NCBI RefSeq assembly: GCF_004005475.1
Contig: NZ_RZTZ01000002.1
Coordinates: forward strand, 248,001-312,000
DNA: 64,000 nucleotides
From: Niallia taxi
GTDB lineage: Bacteria > Bacillota > Bacilli > Bacillales > Cytobacillaceae
Reading direction: 5' to 3'
The notes under the pieces: generated by a model
What the model saw: only the letters and a program-made list of their open reading frames with translations
Database searches by the model: none
Told to the model about the DNA's origin: nothing
Made by a program: the position numbers and the translations under genes
Part shown: positions 16,999-25,256 of the stretch, piece by piece
How positions within the stretch are numbered: the first letter of the stretch is position 1
Layout: every line of letters starts with the position of its first letter

Positions 16999-17550
16999 AT
17001 GAACAGAGACCGGGATACAATTGAATTTTTAAGACATGTACGCCATGATTGGCTAAATAAAATCCAACTTATCAAAGGGAATATGGCATTAAACAAAACA
17101 GAGCGCGTTGAGGAAATCATTGATGACATCATTTTGGAAGCACAGCAGGAGGCAAGGCTTTCTAATTTGGAGCTTCCTGCGTTTGCGGCTAAAATTTTGA
17201 CGTCCAATTGGGAAAGCTATTCATTTCGTTTGGAATATGAAGTGCTTAATGAACAAAAGTGTCATTGTATAGAAGACTTTGCACTGACTGACTGGACGAG
17301 CCGATTTTTTTCCGTATTGGATAAAAGCATCAAAAAATACCATGATAATAATCTTTCCGTGTCAATCGAGCCACAATTAACGGAAACTCGATTGTTTTTT
17401 GATTTTAGCGGAATAATAGAAGAGAAAAAGCTGCTTATCGATTTCCTGCAGGAGAAGCTGAAAGATGGTTTTCTTGTGGAAAAAAGTGATATCTCTGATG
17501 AGGAATTAACGGTCGAGCTACTAATAAAGCAGCATAAGGATAACAATTAA
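16999..17550 (+). CDS. spo0B: Sporulation initiation phosphotransferase Spo0B
   Basis: This 183-residue dimeric phosphotransferase relays phosphate from Spo0F to Spo0A. The helical hairpin carries RHVRHDWLNKIQLIKGN; H16 in HDWLNK is the phosphorylated histidine, equivalent to H30 of B. subtilis. The C-terminal half is a degenerate kinase-like ATP-binding fold lacking clear G boxes, as in known Spo0B. It is somewhat shorter at the N-terminus than B. subtilis. The neighbourhood rpmA-spo0B-obg is conserved, and Obg also feeds into Spo0A activation. Confidence 0.95.
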   Translation: MNRDRDTIEFLRHVRHDWLNKIQLIKGNMALNKTERVEEIIDDIILEAQQEARLSNLELPAFAAKILTSNWESYSFRLEYEVLNEQKCHCIEDFALTDWTSRFFSVLDKSIKKYHDNNLSVSIEPQLTETRLFFDFSGIIEEKKLLIDFLQEKLKDGFLVEKSDISDEELTVELLIKQHKDNN

Positions 17551-17604
17551 TTGTATTTCGATTCATAGGCGAGGAAGAAGCCTATTTTAGGAGGAAGTTG
17601 TAAT

Positions 17605-18894
17605 ATGTTTGTTGATCAGGTCAAGATTTACGTGAAAGGCGGCGACGGCGGCAATGGAATGGTTGCCTTTCGCAGAGAGAAATATGTTCCAAAAGGCGGA
17701 CCAGCTGGCGGAGATGGCGGTAACGGAGCAGATGTAGTCTTTGAAGTAGAAGAAGGCTTACGGACATTAATGGATTTCCGCTACAAGCGCCACTTTAAGG
17801 CACCGCGCGGAGAGCACGGCATGTCTAAGAACCAGCACGGTAGGAATGCGAAGGACATGATTGTCAAAGTTCCTCCGGGCACTGTTGTGACAGATGCGGT
17901 AACAGGAGAAACGATTGCAGATTTAACACAGCATGGTCAGCAGGCAGTAATCGCTAAAGCTGGTCGCGGCGGACGTGGAAATTCCCGTTTTGCTAGCCCA
18001 TCGAATCCTGCTCCAGAACTTTCTGAAAACGGTGAGCCAGGCCAAGAGCGCGAAGTGACATTAGAGCTTAAAGTATTGGCAGATGTCGGCCTTGTTGGTT
18101 TCCCAAGTGTAGGTAAATCAACGCTTCTTTCTGTTGTGTCTGCAGCGAAGCCTAAAATTGCTGATTATCATTTCACGACAATCGTTCCAAACTTAGGAAT
18201 GGTAGAAACAGAGGATAGCAGAAGCTTTGTAATGGCAGATTTGCCAGGACTAATTGAAGGTGCGCACTCTGGTGTCGGATTAGGTCATCAGTTCCTACGC
18301 CATATTGAACGTACAAGAGTTATCGTCCATGTTATTGATATGGCTGCAATCGAAGGCAGAGATCCTTTCGAAGATTATATTACGATCAATAAGGAGCTAC
18401 AAGAGTACAATATGCGCCTTCTTGAAAGACCGCAAATCATTGTTGCTAATAAAATGGACATGCCAGATGCAGAGGAGAACTTGAAGGTCTTCAAAGAAAA
18501 GCTGGAAGAAGATTATCCTATTTTCCCTGTGTCTGCGATAACAAGAACAGGCTTAAGAGATTTGTTGTTTGCCATAGCAGATAAATTGGAAACAACACCT
18601 GAGTTCCCGCTTGAGGAAGTGCAAGAAGAGGCTGGAGTTCACCGTGTGCTTTACAAGCATGAAGCGGATGAGCGTCAATTCTTTATCTCAAGAGACTCTG
18701 ACGGAAGCTTTGTTCTGACAGGTGAAGGAATTGAAAAGCTGTTCAAGATGACTGACTTCTCAAGAGATGAGTCTGTGAAAAGATTTGCTCGTCAAATGAG
18801 GGGTATGGGAATAGATGAAGAGTTAAGACAACGTGGTGCAAAAGATGGGGACATCGTAAAATTAATGGAATATGAATTTGAGTTCATTGATTAA
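17605..18894 (+). CDS. obg: GTPase Obg
   Basis: This 429-residue essential GTPase is involved in 50S subunit assembly, the stress response and sporulation onset. Residues 1-158 form the glycine-rich Obg fold (KGGDGGNG repeated). The G domain follows with GFPSVGKST (G1), [10 protein letters not shown] (G3) and NKMD (G4), and a C-terminal OCT domain completes the B. subtilis-type architecture. The ribosome-binding site is AGGAGG. It is 54 bases after spo0B and probably cotranscribed with it. Confidence 0.98.
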   Translation: MFVDQVKIYVKGGDGGNGMVAFRREKYVPKGGPAGGDGGNGADVVFEVEEGLRTLMDFRYKRHFKAPRGEHGMSKNQHGRNAKDMIVKVPPGTVVTDAVTGETIADLTQHGQQAVIAKAGRGGRGNSRFASPSNPAPELSENGEPGQEREVTLELKVLADVGLVGFPSVGKSTLLSVVSAAKPKIADYHFTTIVPNLGMVETEDSRSFVMADLPGLIEGAHSGVGLGHQFLRHIERTRVIVHVIDMAAIEGRDPFEDYITINKELQEYNMRLLERPQIIVANKMDMPDAEENLKVFKEKLEEDYPIFPVSAITRTGLRDLLFAIADKLETTPEFPLEEVQEEAGVHRVLYKHEADERQFFISRDSDGSFVLTGEGIEKLFKMTDFSRDESVKRFARQMRGMGIDEELRQRGAKDGDIVKLMEYEFEFID

Positions 18895-18925
18895 TCTTGC
18901 TTAAAGGATGTTTCTCTCTCCTTTT

Positions 18926-18988
18926 ATGGCAAGTCTAAGCCATAAACTAAATTTGCTAAACTTTCATGGGGTTTTCCCATGGAAGTTT
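18926..18988 (+). other. Two consecutive hairpins between obg and pheB
   Basis: ATGGC (18926-18930) pairs with GCCAT about eight bases later. A 13-bp stem with one G-U pair follows (18958-18970 with 18976-18988). No U-tract follows, so these may stabilise or attenuate rather than terminate. Confidence 0.5.
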
Positions 18989-19016
18989 CACTTTAGCTTA
19001 AAAAGAGGGTGAGCGA

Positions 19017-19472
19017 ATGAAACAGAATAAATTGGACCAGCGTTTTTTTCTAGTCCGTGAGGATGTTCTTTCAGAGGCAATGAAAAAAACATTGGAAGCA
19101 AAGGAATTGCTGGAACGAGGAAAAGCAGAGTCTGTTTTTGATGCGGTTCAAAAGGTTGATTTAAGCAGAAGTGCTTTTTATAAATACAGAGATACGATTT
19201 TTCCATTTCATACTGTTGTAAAGGAGCGCCTGATTACTTTATTCTTTTATATTGAGGACAGGTCTGGTACGCTTTCTAAATTGCTGAATGTCGTAGCATC
19301 AGGTGGCTGCAATGTTTTGACCATTCACCAAACCATTCCATTGCAGGGACGGGCGAACGTAACCCTTTCCTTAAATACAGCAGAAATGGAAATCTCTATT
19401 GATGCATTACTTGAAAGGCTGCGCATGCTTGAGTTTGTAGAGAAAGTAGAAGTTTTAAGCTCAGGAGCATAA
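19017..19472 (+). CDS. pheB: ACT domain protein PheB
   Basis: This 151-residue protein has a short helical N-terminal region with a possible helix-turn-helix-like segment ([10 protein letters not shown] near residue 42) and a C-terminal ACT domain (about 72-146, [20 protein letters not shown]) of the kind that binds amino acids. It belongs to the PheB (UPF0735) family found just upstream of pheA. The precise role is not known, and a regulatory role in phenylalanine synthesis is only inferred. It is 72 bases before pheA. Confidence 0.93.
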   Translation: MKQNKLDQRFFLVREDVLSEAMKKTLEAKELLERGKAESVFDAVQKVDLSRSAFYKYRDTIFPFHTVVKERLITLFFYIEDRSGTLSKLLNVVASGGCNVLTIHQTIPLQGRANVTLSLNTAEMEISIDALLERLRMLEFVEKVEVLSSGA

Positions 19473-19544
19473 TGTGCTCCCTTTTCTTTTAGAAGAGAAT
19501 TCAGAATTATACATAAATAGCGTTTTAGTTGGAGGAGAAGGAAA

Positions 19545-20399
19545 GTGAAAGTAGGGTATCTAGGACCGAAAGCAACATTTACAAATATTGCAGTAAATAA
19601 ATTGTTTCCAGATGCGGAGAAGCTTCCGTTTATGACTATTCCCAATTGCATGGATGCTGTCATGCAAGGGGAAGTGGAGGCTGCGCTTGTTCCTGTTGAG
19701 AATACATTAGAGGGTTCTGTTAACATTACACTAGATTATTTAATTCATGAGGTGGACCTGCCAATTAAAGGGGAGATAACTGTTCCAATCAAACAACATT
19801 TGATGGTGCATCCAAATTTTAAAGATAGCTGGAAAGAAGCAGAAACGGTATACAGCCATTCCCATGCTATTGCTCAATGTCACCGATTCCTTCATACTGA
19901 ATGGAATGGAATTAGATGTGAAAATACCACTTCCACAGCAAGAGCTGCTCAATTTATAAAGGAAAATCCAGAGCTTAAGGCGGCTTCTATTGGAAATGAA
20001 CTAACGGCTAATGAATATGGTTTAGAAATTGTTAAAAGGAATATTCATGATTTTGATAATAACCATACGCGTTTTATTATCATTTCCAAAAATAACATTG
20101 CCTATCAGCCGAATGAATGCAAGCTTGTTGGTCACAAAACGAGCTTAATGGTTACACTTCCTGCTGATGAATCTGGAGCACTTCATCAAGTGTTGTCCGC
20201 ATTTGCGTGGAGGAAGCTTAACCTCGTTAAAATAGAATCACGACCAACAAAAACTGGTCTTGGCAATTATTTCTTCATTATCGATATAGATCGTGAGCTT
20301 GATGATGTATTAATTCCAGGTGCGATGTCAGAGCTTGAAGCAATTGGTTGTGAAGTAAAACTGCTGGGATCATATCCTTTTTATACGGATGCGAAATAA
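19545..20399 (+). CDS. pheA: Prephenate dehydratase
   Basis: This 284-residue enzyme converts prephenate to phenylpyruvate in phenylalanine synthesis. It has a bilobal catalytic domain beginning VGYLGPKATFTNIA, the catalytic Thr in NNHTRFIII, and a C-terminal ACT regulatory domain with ESRPTKTGLGNYFF that binds phenylalanine for feedback inhibition. It is monofunctional (no chorismate mutase). The start is GTG 19545 behind GGAGGAGAAGG. A bidirectional terminator separates it from the convergent niaR. Confidence 0.97.
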   Translation: MKVGYLGPKATFTNIAVNKLFPDAEKLPFMTIPNCMDAVMQGEVEAALVPVENTLEGSVNITLDYLIHEVDLPIKGEITVPIKQHLMVHPNFKDSWKEAETVYSHSHAIAQCHRFLHTEWNGIRCENTTSTARAAQFIKENPELKAASIGNELTANEYGLEIVKRNIHDFDNNHTRFIIISKNNIAYQPNECKLVGHKTSLMVTLPADESGALHQVLSAFAWRKLNLVKIESRPTKTGLGNYFFIIDIDRELDDVLIPGAMSELEAIGCEVKLLGSYPFYTDAK

Positions 20400-20435
20400 A
20401 AAAAGGCGCCTAATTAATATTAGGCACCTTTTTTG
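20400..20435. terminator. Bidirectional terminator between pheA and niaR
   Basis: A 10-bp stem (20405-20414 with 20419-20428, one G-U or A-C pair) is flanked by A-run and T-run, so it can work for both convergent genes. Confidence 0.88.
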
Positions 20436-20460
20436 TATAAGTCTGTTAAAAAAGCAACAC

Positions 20461-21000
20461 TCAGTCATCCAATCCTATCAAAAACCCGGCGTTTCTTAGA
20501 GCAGCTTCTGCTTCTGTCAGGGCAGATTGGGAATTTGCAGTTAATGTATGTAAATGAATGCCTGATGTTAGTTGTGATAAATAAACTGCATTGGTACTTT
20601 GGATTTTTTTCATAAACTGCTGTACTTCTTTACGATTGGACACAAGAATAGATGCCGTCAAGTCACCGTAAACAGGATGTTCAATTTTTACATCCTTGAC
20701 AGTTACTCCGTAATCGACAATTAAAAGAAGCTCTTCCTCTGTTTTTTCTGGAGCATGGTTACAGGCGATTATTTTTTCAAAAAGCTCAGGCTTTGATTGC
20801 TGCAAATATAAATATCCTTGACTTGTGGCAATAATCGGCTCATTTTTCGCCTTAAGCAGGGTAATGTCGCCAACAATTATCTGCCTGCTGACATTTGTAA
20901 GCTTTGATAGCTCACTGCCTGTATATGGTCGGCTATTCTCTTTCAGCAAGGATAATATATAGCTCCTTCTTTCTTCTCCGAGCATTTTTTTTTCTTCCAT
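20461..21000 (-). CDS. niaR: Niacin-responsive transcriptional repressor NiaR
   Basis: A 179-residue repressor (YrxA family) that senses nicotinate and represses NAD synthesis and niacin transport genes. It has an N-terminal HTH_11 domain (about 5-60, GSELSKLTNVSRQIIVGDITLL) and a C-terminal 3H domain with the metal/ligand histidines in HPVYGD and IHLHTL. An in-frame start exists at 21027, but the ATG at 21000 with a perfect AAGGAGGAG site is chosen. In B. subtilis niaR is next to the nad genes it controls; here none is adjacent. Confidence 0.93.
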   Translation of the reverse strand: MEEKKMLGEERRSYILSLLKENSRPYTGSELSKLTNVSRQIIVGDITLLKAKNEPIIATSQGYLYLQQSKPELFEKIIACNHAPEKTEEELLLIVDYGVTVKDVKIEHPVYGDLTASILVSNRKEVQQFMKKIQSTNAVYLSQLTSGIHLHTLTANSQSALTEAEAALRNAGFLIGLDD

Positions 21001-21290
21001 AAAACTCCTCCTTAACAATCCATTCAAGGATGCCCTGATCTCATATATGGTTAGAGCTTTTTTATCCTGTTTTCATACCTTGTCCTATTTTACCAAACTA
21101 ATCGCTTTAGTCGCCAATAATTTCGATTTTAATGGTGAGTCCATACAGATAAAAGTAAGTTACTATATAAGAACATTTAGCGAGCAGTACATAAATCTTG
21201 TGAAAACAGCATAAATTTTTTTGAAGAACGATAACACTTTTTCTACAACAACATAGACTATATGGACATATGCATAGGAGGGAATCTATA

Positions 21291-23171
21291 GTGAAAATCC
21301 ATATCGTACAAAAGGGGGATACTCTTTGGGAAATCGCCAAAAAATACGGCGTTAATTTCGAAGAGTTAAAGATGTTAAATTCCCAGCTAAGTAATCCAGA
21401 TATGATTATGCCCGGTATGAAAGTTAAAGTTCCTACTGCTGGCGGCAGTATAAAAAAAGAAGCGCCAATAGCAGGAATTAAAAAAGAACAACCAATTTAT
21501 AAAGAGCAACCAATCATCAAAGAAAAACCGATCGTAAAAGAGCAGCCAAAAAAAGAGATGCCTAAGAAGGAAATGCCGAAAAAAGAAAAACCACATACTC
21601 CAAAAATGCCTAAACCAATCATTCCTGAAATTGATATCCACAATTACTATTCCATGAACATGACAAATGTAGATATAGATGTTAAAGAAAAGCCAGTGCC
21701 ACAAAAGCCAGTAGCAGAAAAGCCTGTACCGCAAAAGCCAGTAGCAGAAAAGCCTGTTAATATCGCTCCAATTGTAAAGGAAGAGCCAAAGCAAGAGGTT
21801 TGTCCACCGATTATTCCGTATCAACCATATTGTTATGAGGTATCACCGATGATGCCAGGCTCAGGCTTCCCGCCAGGCGTATGCATTCCAGAAGGTGTGC
21901 CAATGGAAACATATCCGATGGATCACACATATCAGGCACCAATGGTTATGCCTGCACATGGGCATGGAGTAAAGCATAAATGGGAAGAATCTTCCTCATC
22001 GTACAATACTCCATTTACTCCTAGCACACAGCCATTCCAGCATGCACAAGTAAGCCCGATGCATGGTCATATGGAGATGCCTGTTCAGCAGCAGCCGTTC
22101 CAGAATTATGGTCATATGCCAATGCATACTTCTTATGATATGAACGAATCATCTGATTACACAAATGTTGCACCTGCAGCCTATACTGCTCCAGCACAAA
22201 TGCAAATGCCGCAGCTTCCATTCAAAGAAGATTGTGGTTGTGGAGGACCTGCTGTGCCATTTCCAAGTCATACTCATTCTGCACCAATGGGAATGCAGCA
22301 AGGCTTCGACCCAGGAATGGGAGGTCAGATGGCGTTTGGAGGCAATCCAGGAGCAATGGGAATGCAGCAAGGCTTTGACCCGGGAATGGGAGGCCAAATG
22401 CCATTCGGAGGCAATCCAGGAGCAATGGGAATGCAGCAAGGCTTTGACCCGGGAATGGGAGGCCAAATGCCATTCGGAGGCAATCCGGGAGCAATGGGAA
22501 TGCAGCAAGGCTTTGACCCGGGAATGGGAGGCCAAATGCCATTCGGAGGCAATCCGGGAGCAATGGGAATGCAGGAAGGCTTTAACCCAGGAATGGGAGG
22601 CCAAATGCCATTTGGAGGCAATCCGGGAGCAATGGGAATGCAACAAGGCTTTAATCCAGGAATGGGAGGCCAGATGCCATTCGGAGGCAATCCAGGAGCA
22701 ATGGGAATGCAGCAAGGCTTTGACCCAGGAATGGGAGGCCAAGCGCCATTCACCTATCCAGGAGGAGAACCATTCGGTCCGGGGGCAATGGGAATGCAGG
22801 AAGGCTTTAATCCAGAAATGGGCGGTATGCCTATGACTGGCGGTCCAGGATATCCTGGAGGTGGTGGAATGCCTTATATGCAGGAGCCTCCATATCCACA
22901 AGGGGCAGCAGGAAATGTGCCAATGCAATTCCCGATGGATGACATGGGTGGAATGCAAGGAATGCCGTTTGATGGAATGATGGGCGGCAGTCCTGGAACA
23001 CGCGACTTTCATGCTGCGCCAATTATGGGTCCAGGAGGAAATGCTCCAATTTTTGCACCTCCATTCCATGGAAACGGGCAGCCTCCATTAGTGCACCCAT
23101 ATGGAATTAATGAAGTGACACCATTTGGAATGCCTCGTTATCTAGACGAAAGCAGTGACTATGAAATTTAA
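21291..23171 (+). CDS. safA: Spore coat assembly protein SafA
   Basis: This 626-residue morphogenetic protein recruits inner coat proteins to the spore. Residues 1-46 are a LysM domain (MKIHIVQKGDTLWEIAKKYG) that targets cortex peptidoglycan and interacts with SpoVID. Then comes a Lys/Pro-rich stretch with repeated KEQPI and PVPQKPVAEK units, and a long Gly/Met/Pro/Gln-rich region. Within it lies an array of 23-residue units, starting MGMQQGFDPGMGGQMPFGG. GTG 21291 is the start, seven bases after AGGAGGG; the ATG at 21270 lies before that site. B. subtilis SafA is shorter (about 390 residues), the excess coming mainly from the repeats. A CATAGACT at 21252 resembles a sigma-E -10 box but lacks a well-spaced -35. 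Confidence 0.93.
   Translation: MKIHIVQKGDTLWEIAKKYGVNFEELKMLNSQLSNPDMIMPGMKVKVPTAGGSIKKEAPIAGIKKEQPIYKEQPIIKEKPIVKEQPKKEMPKKEMPKKEKPHTPKMPKPIIPEIDIHNYYSMNMTNVDIDVKEKPVPQKPVAEKPVPQKPVAEKPVNIAPIVKEEPKQEVCPPIIPYQPYCYEVSPMMPGSGFPPGVCIPEGVPMETYPMDHTYQAPMVMPAHGHGVKHKWEESSSSYNTPFTPSTQPFQHAQVSPMHGHMEMPVQQQPFQNYGHMPMHTSYDMNESSDYTNVAPAAYTAPAQMQMPQLPFKEDCGCGGPAVPFPSHTHSAPMGMQQGFDPGMGGQMAFGGNPGAMGMQQGFDPGMGGQMPFGGNPGAMGMQQGFDPGMGGQMPFGGNPGAMGMQQGFDPGMGGQMPFGGNPGAMGMQEGFNPGMGGQMPFGGNPGAMGMQQGFNPGMGGQMPFGGNPGAMGMQQGFDPGMGGQAPFTYPGGEPFGPGAMGMQEGFNPEMGGMPMTGGPGYPGGGGMPYMQEPPYPQGAAGNVPMQFPMDDMGGMQGMPFDGMMGGSPGTRDFHAAPIMGPGGNAPIFAPPFHGNGQPPLVHPYGINEVTPFGMPRYLDESSDYEI
22287..22826 (+). repeat. Tandem 69-bp repeat array inside safA
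   Basis: Six in-frame 69-bp units begin at 22287, 22356, 22425, 22494, 22563 and 22632. An expanded seventh (22701-22787) and a partial eighth (22788-22826) follow. Units 2-4 are nearly identical at the DNA level, pointing to recent duplication. The repeats leave all frames open, producing spurious ORFs. Confidence 0.95.
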
Positions 23172-24132
23172 CAACAGAGGAGACGATAATTCAGTCTATC
23201 GTCTCCTCTCTTTATTACAAACGAAGCTGCCATACCCAGTTAAAGAGCTAAAGCGAATCCGTAAGCAAGTTTATCTAGTTATAACAGACTATAATTGGCT
23301 AATATTAAAGGAGTTTCCAAGCTATAAAAAATTAAAAATTCAAGAGGCATTTACGAATTCCCTTCATTATGAGGGGTTTCAAGCAACGTATCGCTTTTTT
23401 TCCTTTGATCAGGACCCAATTATTATAGATAATTGCATCTATGGATGCATCGAGTACATACCTGGAAGCCTTAAACCTTTCTCTTACGGAGAAAAGGAAA
23501 GCAGACAGGAGGCCTTAGTCTTATTAGGGCAATATTACGAATGCACAGAAAAGCTCGTTGATGCCTATCAATATGTTTTGCCTCATTTTGATATTTATGA
23601 GAAGTGGACGGAAAGAAGTAAGCAGTTTAAGGCAAATTTACCTGTTGCAGCTCCATTTATAAAAAAAAATTTGTTGCAGGAATTGACCAGCTGGATGGAC
23701 TGGACACTTTACCAATTAGAAAAAGAAAAAGCTAATATGGCGAATGAAAAAAAGGTAATCTTGCATGGAGATGTTGCACATCATAATTTTATCCGTGGTT
23801 TAAATGGACATTTATATTTAATTGATTTCGACCTTATTAGTATTGGCCCAAGAAGTATGGATTATTTGCAATTTGCCAATCGTATTTTACCGGTTATTGG
23901 TTGGTCCCATTCTCAGCTTCAAAAAATGAATTTGCTACAGCCATTTCTACACGAAAGGTCTTTTTTAATTGGATTAGCCTTTCCGACAGATATACTGCGT
24001 GAATGGAATCGGCTTATTAGGCAGAATAAGATGGAAAATGACTTAGCTAGAGAGCATGTTGTGGAGCTGACAGAGCAACAATTTTCTAAAAGGAGAAAAT
24101 TTGTCTATAAAATGATGAAATTAACCGATTAG
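23161..24132 (+). CDS. CotS/YsxE-like spore coat protein, kinase-like fold
   Basis: This 323-residue protein belongs to the aminoglycoside phosphotransferase/CotS superfamily. The catalytic-loop equivalent HGDVAHHNF and the metal-site IDFDL are present, so phosphotransferase activity is possible although unproven for coat proteins. The start overlaps safA: ATG 23161 gives an 11-base overlap, GTG 23155 a 17-base one; neither has a strong ribosome-binding site, so translation is probably coupled to safA. B. subtilis ysxE follows spoVID (another LysM coat protein) rather than safA. The family call is firm but the exact orthologue is not. Confidence 0.8.
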   Translation: MKFNNRGDDNSVYRLLSLLQTKLPYPVKELKRIRKQVYLVITDYNWLILKEFPSYKKLKIQEAFTNSLHYEGFQATYRFFSFDQDPIIIDNCIYGCIEYIPGSLKPFSYGEKESRQEALVLLGQYYECTEKLVDAYQYVLPHFDIYEKWTERSKQFKANLPVAAPFIKKNLLQELTSWMDWTLYQLEKEKANMANEKKVILHGDVAHHNFIRGLNGHLYLIDFDLISIGPRSMDYLQFANRILPVIGWSHSQLQKMNLLQPFLHERSFLIGLAFPTDILREWNRLIRQNKMENDLAREHVVELTEQQFSKRRKFVYKMMKLTD

Positions 24133-24243
24133 AGATTGTTAACATGTATGCCTATACTTTCTTAGCATGAAAGGCTTCCCTTTTGAAAAAAATAATGTAG
24201 AGCATATTTGCTCAAAACGAAAGATAAAGGGGAGTTTGCATTG

Positions 24244-24876
24244 ATGAAGTGGAATAAGGCAGCAGCTCCATTAACGCTAACTTTCATGCTGTTGGCAGGC
24301 TGCGGTAATACAAATCAAGACCTGGACAATGACGGTAAAGCTGAATCTATGCCACTCGGCTATTATTCAAATGAGCGCCATGAACAAGAAAGCACAGGAA
24401 ATGCAAGGGTATTAGGAAATCAAGATAATGATGGACCGCTAACGGAGGCACTCGACCATACATTCGGAAGTGAGGGCAAACAAAACCGTGCTGATACAAG
24501 CAATAATCTAAATGCCCGTACTGAAAATATCGGAAATCGAGTAGATGTTTATGATACAGAGCTGGCAGATAAGATTAATAAGGCCGTTTTAAAAGTAAAT
24601 AACGTGAAAGATGTGCGTACATTAGTATATGAAGACAATGTGTTAGTTGCATTGGAAGTGGATAACAGAGCAACAAGTAAGAACACAAGATCTGCTGTAC
24701 GGAAGGAAATTGATAGCTATATAAATGGGAAAGAAGCATCTATTGTAACAGATAAAGGGATTTTCCTTAATATAGACAGTATTAATAAAGGAATCCGAAA
24801 ACGTCTTCCAGAAAAAACAATTGATATAAATAAGCGGGACATTATAAGTAAAGCTAACCGTTCCAATAATTTATAA
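24244..24876 (+). CDS. coxA: Spore cortex lipoprotein CoxA (YhcN/YlaJ family)
   Basis: A 210-residue predicted lipoprotein with a type II signal peptide ending in the lipobox LLAGC (Cys at residue 20). A low-complexity Asn/Asp-rich region follows, then a YhcN/YlaJ domain (about 95-210) with NNVKDVRTLVYEDNVLVALE. In B. subtilis CoxA follows safA and localises to the spore cortex. Here it is one gene further on, after the CotS-like gene. ATG 24244 or the TTG immediately before it would both give a normal signal peptide; AGGGGAG lies nine bases before the ATG. Function beyond cortex localisation is unknown. Confidence 0.85.
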   Translation: MKWNKAAAPLTLTFMLLAGCGNTNQDLDNDGKAESMPLGYYSNERHEQESTGNARVLGNQDNDGPLTEALDHTFGSEGKQNRADTSNNLNARTENIGNRVDVYDTELADKINKAVLKVNNVKDVRTLVYEDNVLVALEVDNRATSKNTRSAVRKEIDSYINGKEASIVTDKGIFLNIDSINKGIRKRLPEKTIDINKRDIISKANRSNNL

Positions 24877-24908
24877 AAAAATTGAAACAAAGTATGGAAG
24901 TATAAGCA

Positions 24909-24970
24909 AGACCCAAATTATTATGCAGGATTTTAGTGAGAATTCGCGTAATAGTTTGGGTTCTTTTTTT
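24909..24970 (+). terminator. Terminator after coxA
   Basis: A long stem with several G-U pairs (24909-24926 with 24946-24964) followed by seven T residues. The remaining bases of this 380-bp gap are AT-rich and hold the next promoter only. Confidence 0.75.
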
Positions 24971-25174
24971 GATTTTGGATCTATTTATGATTATAAACCT
25001 TAGTGGAAATGGAAATAGGCAACACAAATCTGTCTGTTGAAAATGCATTGTTCTATCCATATATATTGATAATTAACGCTTTGAAATGTTCTTAATTAAA
25101 AACAAAAACAACGAATATAAACACTGTGTGCGTATGGTTTGTTCGATATAATGAAAAAAATACAAAGATTTTCC

Positions 25175-25203
25175 TTTCCATAAAGATGATATTGCTTTAT
25201 AAT
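25175..25203 (+). promoter_or_regulatory. Candidate sigma-A promoter for the SDR-like gene
   Basis: TTTCCA (25175-25180), 17 bases and TATAAT (25198-25203), 54 bases before the start. The -35 box is only partly matched. Confidence 0.45.
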
Positions 25204-25256
25204 GAAGTAAATATTCGTTATAGAGAACGTGTGAAGCATACATAATGGAGGGGAAA

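Noticed and set aside
22149-23069. Long open frames antisense and out of frame to safA, including Pro- and His/Ser-rich ones
   Set aside because: They are produced by the 69-bp repeat, which leaves all frames open; they have no ribosome-binding site and no plausible protein character.
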